A DNA stretch of 24,443 bases from JAICUY01 sp035708065 (GTDB lineage Bacteria; Chloroflexota; Limnocylindria; QHBO01): assembly GCA_035708065.1 (NCBI GenBank), contig DASSTC010000012.1:1-24443 (forward strand), written 5' to 3'. The notes beneath the pieces are model-generated. The model saw only the letters and a list, made by a program, of their open reading frames with translations. It ran no database searches and was not told the origin of the DNA. A program made the translations under genes and the position numbers. The stretch's first letter is position 1; each line of letters starts with the position of its first letter. Positions 9,523 to 16,530 of the stretch are shown piece after piece.

Positions 9523-10676
9523 CCGCACTCGCGGCGGTCCTGGTCGCCGCCGGCCGCAGCCGGCGGATGGGGGAGGACAAGCTCTGGGTCGACCTTCATG
9601 GGCGGCCGGTCTGGCGCTGGAGCCTGGACACCCTGCTCGCCACACCCACGCTGGAGCGGCTCGCCCTGGTCGTGCCCTCCGGCTCGCAAGAACGCTATCG
9701 GTCGCGCATTCCGTCGTCCGCCGCAGACCGATGCCTCCTGGTCGCCGGCGGCGAAACCCGTCGCGCCTCGGTGCTCGCCGGGCTTGCCGCTCTGACCGAT
9801 GTGGGCTATGGCGACGCGTGCCTCGTCCTCGTCCACGATGCCGCGCGTCCGGCGGCGACGCCGGCACTTATCGGGCGGGTCGTGGAGGCGGCCGGTTCGA
9901 GCGGTGGCGTCGTGCCGGGCTTGCCCGTGCCGGACACGCTGATGGGCGCCGGCGGCGAGCACGTCGACCGCGATGGACTGGTGGCAGTACAGACGCCGCA
10001 GCTCGGGCGCCTCTCCGACCTGCGTTCGGCGCTCGCCGCGGGGGACTTCACCGACGAGGGATCGGCGCTGGCGGCCGTCGGCCTCGAGGTGCGGATCGTT
10101 CCCGGTGACGCGGCAAACCGGAAGCTGACCGAGCCCGGCGATCTCGAGCTGCTCCGCGCGATCCTGCGAGCGCGCGCGGTCCCGCTCGAGCGTGCTGCCG
10201 CCGGCATGCGGGTCGGCATCGGCTTCGACGCGCACCGCCTGGTCGAGGGCGTCCCGCTGCGGCTGGCTGGCGTGCCGTGGCCAGCGGAGCCGCGCGGGCT
10301 CGCGGGACATTCCGATGGCGACGCGGCGGTGCACGCAGTCATCGATGCGCTGCTCGGCGCGGCCGGTCTCGGCGACATCGGCGCCCTTTTCCCGGGGGAC
10401 GAGCGCTGGAGCGGCGCGGACTCCGGGGAGCTGCTGCGGCTGGCCGTCGAGCGCCTGGCGAGCGCCGGCTGGCGCCCGGTGCAAATCGACCTGGTCATCG
10501 TCGCGGCGTCGCCTGCCATCGCGCCGCGGCGCGACGAGATCGCCGGAACGATCGCCGAACTGCTCGGTGTCGACGTTGCCGCGGTCAGCGTCAAGGGCAC
10601 GACCTCGGATGGCCTCGGGCTGCCGGGCGGCGAGGGGATCGCGGCGTACGCGGTCGCGAGCATCGAGCGCGCATGA
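9519..10676 (+). CDS. ispDF: Bifunctional IspD-IspF isoprenoid enzyme
   Basis: One 385-residue frame carries two non-consecutive enzymes of the MEP isoprenoid pathway. Residues 1 to ~225 are IspD (MEP cytidylyltransferase), with the nucleotide-binding start AAVLVAAGRSRRMGEDK, VHDAARP, PVPDTL and VQTPQ. From about 230 it is IspF (2C-methyl-D-erythritol 2,4-cyclodiphosphate synthase), with metal ligands in GFDAHRL and AGHSDGDAAVHA, and the KGTTSDGLGLPGGEGIAAYA end. The GTG at 9519 overlaps the previous stop (GTGA) and is the natural IspD start; the frame is open far upstream but there only shadows other genes. No stop separates the two halves. The stop overlaps the rlmB start as ATGA. IspDF fusions are best known from alpha- and epsilonproteobacteria. 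The MGEDKLW loop departs from the usual LPKQ form. Confidence 0.92.
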   Translation: MTALAAVLVAAGRSRRMGEDKLWVDLHGRPVWRWSLDTLLATPTLERLALVVPSGSQERYRSRIPSSAADRCLLVAGGETRRASVLAGLAALTDVGYGDACLVLVHDAARPAATPALIGRVVEAAGSSGGVVPGLPVPDTLMGAGGEHVDRDGLVAVQTPQLGRLSDLRSALAAGDFTDEGSALAAVGLEVRIVPGDAANRKLTEPGDLELLRAILRARAVPLERAAAGMRVGIGFDAHRLVEGVPLRLAGVPWPAEPRGLAGHSDGDAAVHAVIDALLGAAGLGDIGALFPGDERWSGADSGELLRLAVERLASAGWRPVQIDLVIVAASPAIAPRRDEIAGTIAELLGVDVAAVSVKGTTSDGLGLPGGEGIAAYAVASIERA

Positions 10677-11422
10677 CCGAATGGATCGGGGGTCGCCGGC
10701 CGGTTGCGGAGGCGCTGGCCGCCGGGCGGCCTGCGCATCGGCTGCTCATCGCGCGCAGCGCCAGGCCGAGTCCCGAGCTCAAGACGCTGCTGGCCGAGGC
10801 GCGACGCGGTGGGATCCCGGTCCAGCGTGTCGAGGGCGACCGGATTCGGCGGCTGGCTGGCTTCGAGGGTCATCAGGGCGTGCTGCTGGAGGTCGACGAG
10901 CGGCGCCCGGCGGACCTCGAGGAGATCCTCGCCCGCGCCGCCGAGCGCTCCCACGATCCGCTGATCCTGATCGCAGAGCATCTCGAGGACCCGACGAACT
11001 TCGGCGCGCTGCTGCGGTCGGCCGAAGCGGCGGGCGTCGACGGCGTGTTGTATCCGGAGCGGCATGCCGCTCCGCTGACGGCATCGGCGGTGAAGGCCAG
11101 CGCGGGGGCGTCGGAGCACCTGCTGCTGGCGCCCGTCGAGAGCCTGGGCGCATCGGTCCATGAGCTGAAGGAACGCGGGATCTGGCTGGTCGCGGCAGAC
11201 CAGGACGCGGATGCCACCGCCTGGGACGCCGACCTGCGCGGGCCGATGGCGATCATCGTCGGCAGCGAGGGGAGCGGCGTCTCTGGGGCCATGCGCCGCC
11301 GGTGCGACCTCCTCGTCCGGTTCCCGATGGCGGGGCGGGTCGCTTCGCTCAACGCCGCGACGGCTGGCGCCCTGCTGCTGTTCGAGGTCGTGCGGCAGCG
11401 ATCGGTTCAGGGCGCGCGATAG
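10673..11422 (+). CDS. rlmB: 23S rRNA (guanosine-2'-O-)-methyltransferase RlmB-type (TrmH/SpoU family)
   Basis: This 249-residue SPOUT methyltransferase has an N-terminal L30e-like substrate-binding domain (about 1-80, GRRPVAEAL start) and a SpoU domain. The three SPOUT motifs are clear: motif 1 EDPTNFGALLRSAEAAGVDG, motif 2 IIVGSEGSGVS and motif 3 MAGRVASLNAATAGALLLFE. RlmB methylates G2251 of 23S rRNA in E. coli; this substrate is inferred from the family. The ATG at 10673 overlaps the ispDF stop (ATGA). In many bacteria this gene follows cysS or ispF and mrnC; here it follows ispF directly. Confidence 0.88.
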   Translation: MTEWIGGRRPVAEALAAGRPAHRLLIARSARPSPELKTLLAEARRGGIPVQRVEGDRIRRLAGFEGHQGVLLEVDERRPADLEEILARAAERSHDPLILIAEHLEDPTNFGALLRSAEAAGVDGVLYPERHAAPLTASAVKASAGASEHLLLAPVESLGASVHELKERGIWLVAADQDADATAWDADLRGPMAIIVGSEGSGVSGAMRRRCDLLVRFPMAGRVASLNAATAGALLLFEVVRQRSVQGAR

Positions 11423-11425
11423 AAT
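11420..11425 (+). promoter_or_regulatory. Candidate -10 box for tRNA-Thr(TGT)
   Basis: TAGAAT overlaps the rlmB stop codon region and ends 10 bases before the tRNA start, an ideal -10 position. No good -35 hexamer lies 16-18 bases upstream, so the tRNA may also be cotranscribed with rlmB. Confidence 0.35.
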
Positions 11426-11435
11426 CGGGGCCGAC

Positions 11436-11510
11436 GCCGGGGTAGCTCAATGGCAGAGCAACTGTTTTGTAAACAGTAGGTTGTGGGTTCGACTCCCTCC
11501 CTCGGCTCCA
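11436..11510 (+). tRNA. tRNA-Thr (anticodon TGT)
   Basis: The acceptor GCCGGGG (11436-11442) pairs with CCTCGGC, the D arm is TAGCTCAATGGCAGAGCA, and the anticodon stem ACTGT/ACAGT encloses loop TTTGTAA with anticodon TGT. The T loop is TTCGACT. The encoded CCA ends at 11510. The T stem GTGGG/CCCTC contains one T-T mismatch. This decodes threonine ACA and related codons. Confidence 0.95.
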
Positions 11511-11534
11511 ACCCCAGGCGCCGCCGCGGCAGCG

Positions 11535-12269
11535 CTACGAGCTCGCGGGCGTCGGGGTCGCGAAGCCGCACTGCTTGAGCTCCTGGTCAACCTGCAGCGT
11601 CAGCCGCTGCATCCCGGCGGCATGCGCATCGCCGACGGTGCCCGAGTAGATCGTGTTGTCCTTCGACTCGAGGTTGACGGCCGATGCCTGCTGGCAGAGG
11701 TGGTAGACGCTGCCCTCCTTCGTCCAGAAGACGAGGTCCTGCCCGGTGTACTGGATGACCTGGTTCGTCTCGGCGTCGTAGCCCTCGACCGATGGCGAGT
11801 TGGTCGTCACGCCCGCCGCGGCGGCGATCGCCAGGACGACCACCGCCACGCCGCCGGCGATCGTCTTCTGGGTGCGATCCATGTTCTGGTTGAGCAGGAT
11901 CATCACGATCAGCGGCAGGAAGGCGATCGCCGCGATGATCGCGCCGAGCTGGTTCTGGATGAAGAAGCGGACCGAGTCCGAGCGACGGGCCGGATCGGCC
12001 TGGTTGGCTCGCTTCCAGAGCCATGAGCCGATGACGGAAAGCGCCCCGATCAGCAGGATCGCGCCGATCAGCACGATGAGGTTGACCGACGGCTGCCTGA
12101 GCACCCAGAAGATCGCAACGGCCTCGCCGGCGATCGCCACCACCCAGAGGGCCAGGGCGATGATCCGATACCGCGTCGCCTGCTGCTTTGCCGCCGGGCT
12201 CGGCGTCCAGGTTGGCTCGCTCTCGCGTTCGTCGCGGTCATGCTCGACGCGAACGACCTTCTTCGGCAC
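11535..12269 (-). CDS. Uncharacterised four-helix membrane protein with extracytoplasmic C-terminal domain
   Basis: This 244-residue protein has a charged N-terminus, then four predicted membrane helices (around YRIIALALWVVAIAGEAVAI, VNLIVLIGAILLIGALSVIG, GAIIAAIAFLPLIVMILL and TIAGGVAVVVLAIAAAAG). A ~100-residue soluble domain with two cysteines follows (in VYHLCQQ and KQCGF). The segment WTKEGSVYHLC and the phrase GTVGDAHAAG resemble hypothetical membrane proteins I recall from Actinobacteria; no function is known to me. The GTG start at 12269 is supported by GGAGG on the minus strand (12277-12281), 7 bases away. A CATAAT at 12300-12305 (minus strand) could be its -10. It lies on the opposite strand inside a tRNA/translation cluster. 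Confidence 0.82.
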   Translation of the reverse strand: MPKKVVRVEHDRDERESEPTWTPSPAAKQQATRYRIIALALWVVAIAGEAVAIFWVLRQPSVNLIVLIGAILLIGALSVIGSWLWKRANQADPARRSDSVRFFIQNQLGAIIAAIAFLPLIVMILLNQNMDRTQKTIAGGVAVVVLAIAAAAGVTTNSPSVEGYDAETNQVIQYTGQDLVFWTKEGSVYHLCQQASAVNLESKDNTIYSGTVGDAHAAGMQRLTLQVDQELKQCGFATPTPASS

Positions 12270-12325
12270 CGTTGGTCCTCCGTGATGGTTGCTCGGGGGA
12301 TTATGCGCATCCGGCCGGCGGGCGG

Positions 12326-12354
12326 TTGAGCCGTCCCGTCGCCTTCGGTATACT
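12326..12354 (+). promoter_or_regulatory. Promoter of tRNA-Tyr
   Basis: TTGAGC (12326-12331) and TATACT (12349-12354) are spaced exactly 17 bases apart, near the sigma-70 consensus. The tRNA begins 50 bases after the -10, leaving a ~40-base leader for processing. Confidence 0.7.
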
Positions 12355-12403
12355 CCGCGTCCGGATCGACGAGGCGCGCGAGCGAACCGTCGAGCCACAG
12401 CGT

Positions 12404-12488
12404 GGGTAGGTTGAGCAGGTGGTGAGCTCCGCTGACTGTAGATCAGCCGTCTTCGACTGTGGGGGTTCGATTCCCTCCCTGCCCACCA
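12404..12488 (+). tRNA. tRNA-Tyr (anticodon GTA)
   Basis: This is a class II tRNA with a long variable arm (CCGTCTTCGACTGT region). The acceptor GGGTAGG pairs with CCTGCCC, the anticodon stem GCTGA/TCAGC encloses CTGTAGA with anticodon GTA, and the T arm is GGGGG-TTCGATT-CCCTC. CCA is encoded (12486-12488). The long variable arm plus GTA identify tRNA-Tyr. Confidence 0.95.
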
Positions 12489-12558
12489 CGCACTTCTCTC
12501 GGCGCGGTTGCTCTTGGCGGTTTGCATCGGTCATAGATTTGCCCAGATAAGCCGATGG

Positions 12559-12588
12559 TTGTGCAGGATCGATGCGGTCGGGCACAAT
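12559..12588 (+). promoter_or_regulatory. Candidate promoter of tRNA-Thr(GGT)
   Basis: TTGTGC (12559-12564) and CACAAT (12583-12588) are 18 bases apart and lie 39 bases before the tRNA. A small hairpin TCCGG/CCGGA (12596-12609) falls in the predicted leader. Confidence 0.45.
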
Positions 12589-12627
12589 CGAGCGGTCCGG
12601 GAGCCCGGATGCCGCGCCTGTTCGCAG

Positions 12628-12703
12628 GCCCACGTAGCTCAGTAGGCAGAGCACTTCCTTGGTAAGGAAGAGGTCTCCGGTTCGAGCCCGGACGTGGGCT
12701 CCA
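12628..12703 (+). tRNA. tRNA-Thr (anticodon GGT)
   Basis: The acceptor GCCCACG pairs with CGTGGGC, the anticodon stem CTTCC/GGAAG encloses TTGGTAA with anticodon GGT, and the T arm TCCGG-TTCGAGC-CCGGA is perfect. CCA is encoded (12701-12703). It reads threonine ACC and ACT. Confidence 0.96.
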
Positions 12704-12756
12704 GCACCGCGGCGGATGCGTACACCCTCTTCCTGACCGAGGTGAATCGAACCGCT

Positions 12757-13839
12757 GTGGACTTCAACGTCGTCCTGCCCCTCCTGTCGTCGGTGCTCTC
12801 CTTCGTCTTTGCCGTGCTGGTTGCCGACCAGTGGCTGCGCAGGCGACGCGCCTACCAGCTGGTGTGGACCGTGGGCCTGCTGTGGTATGGCATCAGTGCG
12901 GGCACCGAGTTCCTCGGCGGCGCATTCGGCTGGAACGAGCCGCTGTACCGGGCGTGGTACCTGATCGGTGGATTCGGCGTGGCGGCGTACCTGGGCCTCG
13001 GCACCATCTACCTGCTGAACCGCACCCGGTTCGGCTACTTCGTGGCGTTCTCCCTGTTCGCCGGCGGCCTGTTCAGCATCCTCGCCGGGCTGGCGCGCGC
13101 GAAGGAGGGCCATCCGGCGGATGGCGGTGCCATCCTCGCGGTGGTGCTCTTCTCGACGGTCGGCGCTATCGCGATCGCCCTGGCGACATGGCGGCGCCGC
13201 GAGCTCGTCGCGCCGGTGAGCGCCGTCATCCTGGTGATTGCCTCGGCGGTCGTCGCCGTGCTCGTCCTCGCCGCGCCGCTGCCGGCGCCGGGGTATGCAT
13301 TGGATCCGAGCACTGGTGTGCCGGTTGGCACCGCGTTCCCCAGCAACCTGCGCATCCTGACGCCGCCGTTCAACATCACCGGCGCGTTCGCGCTCGTCTT
13401 CGGGGCGCTCTACTCGGCGTACATCTTCATGCCGAAGCACCGTCTGCTGCGGATTGGCTTCACCACGCCGGTGATCTCGCACCTGGCGCGCGGCGCCGCC
13501 GTCGTCGTCAACTTCTTCGCCTCGATCCCGGGGGCGTGGCGCGCGTTCCGCCGCGGAAGCTTGAACTCGCGCGTTCCTGCCACGATCCTGATCGCCATCG
13601 GCGGCTTCATCCCCGGCTGGACCAGCGGCCTGAACCGCTTCGGCATCACCTGGTCGTTCTTCCTGGGCGAGCTGCTGGGGGTGATCTTCATCTTCCTGGG
13701 CTTCCTGGTCAGCATCGAGGTCTTCAGCGACGTGCGGCTGCCGTTCACCCGGATCGTCCTGCGGCGGCGCGAAGCGAAGCACGCCGAGGAGCAGCAGGTC
13801 GGGACAGCGGTCGTGTCGGCGGCGCACTCCGACGGCTGA
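12757..13839 (+). CDS. Uncharacterised polytopic membrane protein
   Basis: This ~360-residue protein has roughly nine or ten hydrophobic helices, beginning with VVLPLLSSVLSFVFAVLVAD and ending with a helix in SFFLGELLGVIFIFLGFLVS, then a charged C-terminal tail. I do not recognise a family motif, cofactor site or transporter signature. Aromatic and glycine-rich helices such as LVWTVGLLWYGISAGTEFLGG are notable. The frame is open upstream into the tRNA-Thr gene, so the start is uncertain: the GTG at 12757 has GAGGTGA 11 bases upstream (12739-12745) and begins just before helix 1; the GTG at 12742 is the alternative. It sits where tuf lies in the E. coli version of this cluster. It may share the tRNA-Thr promoter. 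Confidence 0.75.
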   Translation: MDFNVVLPLLSSVLSFVFAVLVADQWLRRRRAYQLVWTVGLLWYGISAGTEFLGGAFGWNEPLYRAWYLIGGFGVAAYLGLGTIYLLNRTRFGYFVAFSLFAGGLFSILAGLARAKEGHPADGGAILAVVLFSTVGAIAIALATWRRRELVAPVSAVILVIASAVVAVLVLAAPLPAPGYALDPSTGVPVGTAFPSNLRILTPPFNITGAFALVFGALYSAYIFMPKHRLLRIGFTTPVISHLARGAAVVVNFFASIPGAWRAFRRGSLNSRVPATILIAIGGFIPGWTSGLNRFGITWSFFLGELLGVIFIFLGFLVSIEVFSDVRLPFTRIVLRRREAKHAEEQQVGTAVVSAAHSDG

Positions 13840-13856
13840 TCTTCGGCCGCAGCTCG

Positions 13857-13885
13857 TTGACACCGGGCCTCGCGCCGCATAGAAT
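13857..13885 (+). promoter_or_regulatory. Strong promoter of the rpmG - secE - nusG - ribosomal protein cluster
   Basis: A perfect TTGACA (13857-13862) is followed after exactly 17 bases by TAGAAT (13880-13885). It is the best promoter match I found in the window, about 78 bases before the rpmG start, in the gap behind the membrane protein gene. Confidence 0.8.
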
Positions 13886-13962
13886 CTGCAGGCTTCCCCG
13901 GAGATCTCCCGCCTTAGTTTGACGTGGGCGTCGCCGGGTGACGACGAGGAACCAGAGGAACC

Positions 13963-14127
13963 GTGGCCAAGGCCGAGAATCGACCCGTGATCGCGCTGGC
14001 GTGCACCACCTGCAAGGAGCGCACGTACAGCACGCGCAAGAACAAGAAGAACGACCCGGGCCGGATGGAGCTGAACAAGTTCTGCCCGCGCTGCCGGCAG
14101 CACACGCTGCATCGGGAAACGAAGTAG
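13963..14127 (+). CDS. rpmG: 50S ribosomal protein L33
   Basis: This short 54-residue frame encodes L33 of the large ribosomal subunit. It has the zinc-ribbon cysteines in ALACTTCKERTY and FCPRCRQHT, the family core STRKNKKNDPGRMELNKF, and the Arg/Thr/Lys C-terminus (HRETK). The GTG start at 13963 is supported by AGAGGAA (13954-13960). L33 of the zinc-binding (C+) type next to tRNA-Trp and secE is a widespread arrangement in Gram-positive-type bacteria and Chloroflexota. Confidence 0.95.
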   Translation: MAKAENRPVIALACTTCKERTYSTRKNKKNDPGRMELNKFCPRCRQHTLHRETK

Positions 14128-14143
14128 GACCGGTCCGGCACGG

Positions 14144-14219
14144 AGGGGTGTAGCTCAATTGGTAGAGCACTGGTCTCCAAAACCAGTGGTTGCAGGTTCG
14201 AGTCCTGTCGCCCCTGCCA
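14144..14219 (+). tRNA. tRNA-Trp (anticodon CCA)
   Basis: The acceptor AGGGGTG pairs with CGCCCCT, the anticodon stem CTGGT/ACCAG encloses CTCCAAA with anticodon CCA, and the T loop is TTCGAGT. The 3' CCA is encoded (14217-14219). Its position between rpmG and secE is a conserved arrangement. Confidence 0.96.
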
Positions 14220-14262
14220 GTCCGCATCGGTCCATCAGCAGTAGGAAGCAGAGCAGAGCATC

Positions 14263-14445
14263 GTGGTAACCAGCCTCCGCCGGTATTTCGAAGAAAGCTG
14301 GTCCGAGCTGAAGAAGGTCGCCTGGCCGACGCGCCAGACGGTCATCAATCTCACCCTGATCGTGATCGGTGTGTCGGTCGCCGTGGGCGCCTATATCGCC
14401 ATCCTCGATCTCCTGCTGCACAGCGCGCTGGACCAGGTGCTCTGA
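14263..14445 (+). CDS. secE: Preprotein translocase subunit SecE
   Basis: This 60-residue protein is a minimal single-helix SecE, the clamp subunit of the SecYEG channel. It has the conserved amphipathic segment YFEESWSELKKVAWPTRQT and one membrane helix (about 30-50, LTLIVIGVSVAVGAYIAILD). It starts at GTG 14263; the ribosome binding site is weak (AGGAAGCAGAGCAG region). Its stop overlaps the nusG start by one base (TGATG), so the two are translationally coupled. Confidence 0.93.
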   Translation: MVTSLRRYFEESWSELKKVAWPTRQTVINLTLIVIGVSVAVGAYIAILDLLLHSALDQVL

Positions 14446-15077
14446 TGGCCGACGAGCAGGTCCGCACCGAGGAGACGCGCAGCGAGGCGAGCGAGGCCGC
14501 CCGCCTGTCGCGCGAGGCGCCGCATCCCGACGATGCCTATGCCGAGGAGCGCAAGACGAAGCAGTGGTACGTGATCCACACGTACTCCGGCTACGAGAAC
14601 AAGGTCAAGGCCAACCTCGAGCATCGGATCGAGTCGATGGGCGTGGAGGACCAGATCTTCCAGGTCCTCGTCCCGATGGAAGAGGAGATCGAGATCAAGA
14701 ACGGCCAGCGGCAGACCGTGAACAAGAAGGTCTTCCCCGGCTACGTCCTGGTCGAGATGGCGATGAGCGACGAGTCGTGGTACGTGGTGCGCAACACGCC
14801 GGGCGTCACCAGCTTCGTCGGCTCGGGCAACCGGCCGACGCCGCTGATGGATCACGAGGTGAAGTCGATCCTGAAGCAGATGGGTGTCGAGACCCCGAAG
14901 TTCAAGGTGCAGTTCACCAAGGGCCAGAGCGTGCGGGTCAACGACGGCCCGTTCGCCGAGTTCATCGGCACGGTGGACGAGGTCAACCCCGAGCGCAACA
15001 AGGTCAAGGTGCTGGTCAGCATCTTCGGCCGCGAGACGCCGGTCGAGCTCGACTTCCTGCAGATCGAGAAGCTCTAG
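14445..15077 (+). CDS. nusG: Transcription termination/antitermination factor NusG
   Basis: This 210-residue protein has an acidic ~38-residue N-terminal extension, an NGN domain starting at KQWYVIHTYSGYENKVKANL, and a C-terminal KOW domain (FTKGQSVRVNDGPFAEFIGT). NusG binds RNA polymerase and links it to Rho or ribosomal protein S10. The region VFPGYVLVEM and TPGVTSFVGSG are NusG signatures. The ATG at 14445 overlaps the secE stop. Confidence 0.96.
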   Translation: MADEQVRTEETRSEASEAARLSREAPHPDDAYAEERKTKQWYVIHTYSGYENKVKANLEHRIESMGVEDQIFQVLVPMEEEIEIKNGQRQTVNKKVFPGYVLVEMAMSDESWYVVRNTPGVTSFVGSGNRPTPLMDHEVKSILKQMGVETPKFKVQFTKGQSVRVNDGPFAEFIGTVDEVNPERNKVKVLVSIFGRETPVELDFLQIEKL

Positions 15078-15167
15078 TCTTCCCAGACCGATGCGGCCGC
15101 TGCGCGGCCGGCTCGGCACCAGCAGAGGGAGGGGCGTCACCGCCCCGCTTGCACCTCGGAGGAGCAC

Positions 15168-15593
15168 ATGGCAAAGAAGATCCGGACCATCCTGAAGGTC
15201 CAGGCGCCGGCCGGAAAGGCCACCGCCGCACCGCCCGTCGGCCCGGCGCTGGGCCAGCACGGCATCAACATCATGGAGTTCATCAAGGCCTTCAACGAGC
15301 GGACGGCGAGCATGAGTGGCTACGTCGTCCCGGCCGAGATCACGGTCTTCGAGGACCGCTCGTTCACCTTCGTCACCAAGGCGCCACTGGCCGCCGCGCT
15401 GCTGAAGCGCGCCGCCGGCGTCGAGAACGGATCGGCCCAGCCGAACCGCGACAAGGTCGGCCGCGTCACGCAGCAGCAGCTCCGCGAGATCGCCGAGACG
15501 AAGATGCAGGATCTCAACGCCAATGACGTGGAGCACGCCATGAAGATCGTCGCCGGCACGGCGCGCAGCATGGGCATCGAGGTGGCCGACTGA
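15168..15593 (+). CDS. rplK: 50S ribosomal protein L11
   Basis: This 141-residue protein matches the full L11 length. It has the N-terminal helix-linker ILKVQAPAGKATAAPPVGPA and GLGQHGINIMEF-type segment (here ALGQHGINIMEFIKAFN), and the RNA-binding C-terminal domain ending GTARSMGIEV. L11 forms the GTPase-associated centre with L10 and L7/L12. The ATG at 15168 has GGAGGAGC directly upstream. The 90-base gap after nusG contains the hairpins CGGCCG/CGGCCG and GGGGCG/CGCCCC (15131-15146), possibly a leader; its stop overlaps the L1 start (TGATG). Confidence 0.97.
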   Translation: MAKKIRTILKVQAPAGKATAAPPVGPALGQHGINIMEFIKAFNERTASMSGYVVPAEITVFEDRSFTFVTKAPLAAALLKRAAGVENGSAQPNRDKVGRVTQQQLREIAETKMQDLNANDVEHAMKIVAGTARSMGIEVAD

Positions 15594-16300
15594 TGCCGAA
15601 GCACGGAAAGCGCTACCGCGAGGCGGCGTCGCTGGTCGAGGCCGAGCGGCGCTACCCGCTCCCCGAGGCAGTCGAGCTCCTCCCCCGCGTGAACATCACC
15701 CGCTTCGACGCGACGGTCGACCTCCACCTGCGCCTGGGCGTCGATCCGCGGCATGCCGACCAGCTCGTCCGCGGAACCGTCGTTTTGCCGCATGGCACCG
15801 GCAAGACGACGCGCGTCATCGTCTTCGCCCAGGGCGAGAAGGCCCAGGAGGCGCTGCACGCCGGCGCCGACGAGGTCGGCGGCGAGGACCTGGTGAAGAA
15901 GATCGACGCGGGCTGGTTCGAGTTCGACGTGGCGGTCGCCACGCCCGACATGATGGGCATGGTCGGCCGCCTCGGCAAGAAGCTCGGGCCGCGCGGCCTG
16001 ATGCCGAACCCGAAGTCCGGCACGGTGACGTTCGACATCGAGCGGGCCGTCGGCGAGGTGAAGTCCGGCCGGGTCGAGTTCAAGGTCGATCGCGCCGGCA
16101 TCGTGCACGTGCCGGTCGGGAAGGTGAGCTTCAGCTCGGACCAGCTGAGCGCCAACGTCGCAACCCTCGTCGATGCGGTGAACCGCGCCAAGCCGTCGGG
16201 TGCCAAGGGCACCTATATGCGGACGCTCACGCTGGCCCCGACGATGGGCCCGGGCGTGGCGGTCGACATCCCCTCGGCCCTGGCGGCGGCATCGGCCTAG
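15593..16300 (+). CDS. rplA: 50S ribosomal protein L1
   Basis: This 235-residue protein is full-length L1. It shows ITRFDATVDLHLRLGVDPRH near the N-terminus, LPHGTGKTTRVIVFA, the domain II segment MMGMVGRLGKKLGPRGLMPN and the end TYMRTLTLAPTMGPGVAVD. L1 builds the stalk at the ribosomal E site and, in many bacteria, represses its own rplKA mRNA. Translation is coupled to rplK by the one-base stop/start overlap at 15593. Confidence 0.97.
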   Translation: MPKHGKRYREAASLVEAERRYPLPEAVELLPRVNITRFDATVDLHLRLGVDPRHADQLVRGTVVLPHGTGKTTRVIVFAQGEKAQEALHAGADEVGGEDLVKKIDAGWFEFDVAVATPDMMGMVGRLGKKLGPRGLMPNPKSGTVTFDIERAVGEVKSGRVEFKVDRAGIVHVPVGKVSFSSDQLSANVATLVDAVNRAKPSGAKGTYMRTLTLAPTMGPGVAVDIPSALAAASA

Positions 16301-16332
16301 CCGCGGAACATGCACTGATGGGCCGCATCGGC

Positions 16333-16530
16333 TAGGATGCGTCCTCGCGCAACAGAACAGCCCAAGACAGCGATGCGCCCGGGTGAAAGCCCCGGGCCAA
16401 TTGCCGGCCAGCGAGCCGGCGGCACGCCGAGGCACGACACTCGTCCGCCACCGTGATGTGGCGCATCGGTCCTCGTGCATTCGACGTGCGGGGACCGAAC
16501 TCATTTTTCGGAGGTGGACGAACCAAGATC
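16333..16530 (+). promoter_or_regulatory. L10-type ribosomal protein leader (rplJ leader)
   Basis: The 230-base gap before rplJ is highly structured. A possible -10 TAGGAT lies at 16333-16338, without a good -35. Hairpin GCCCGGG/CCCGGGC (16377-16397, loop TGAAAGC) is followed by TGCCGGC/GCCGGCG (16402-16421). A third hairpin (16468-16496, 11 pairs including three G-U) precedes a TTTTT run at 16504-16508 and then the GGAGG Shine-Dalgarno site (16510-16514). Position, size and fold suit an L10 leader, where L10-(L12)4 binds and controls its own mRNA. The family assignment is inferred from context. Confidence 0.55.

Noticed and set aside
12489..12627. A relic tRNA-Gly between tRNA-Tyr and tRNA-Thr
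   Set aside because: No acceptor, anticodon or T-arm remnants could be found in the interval.
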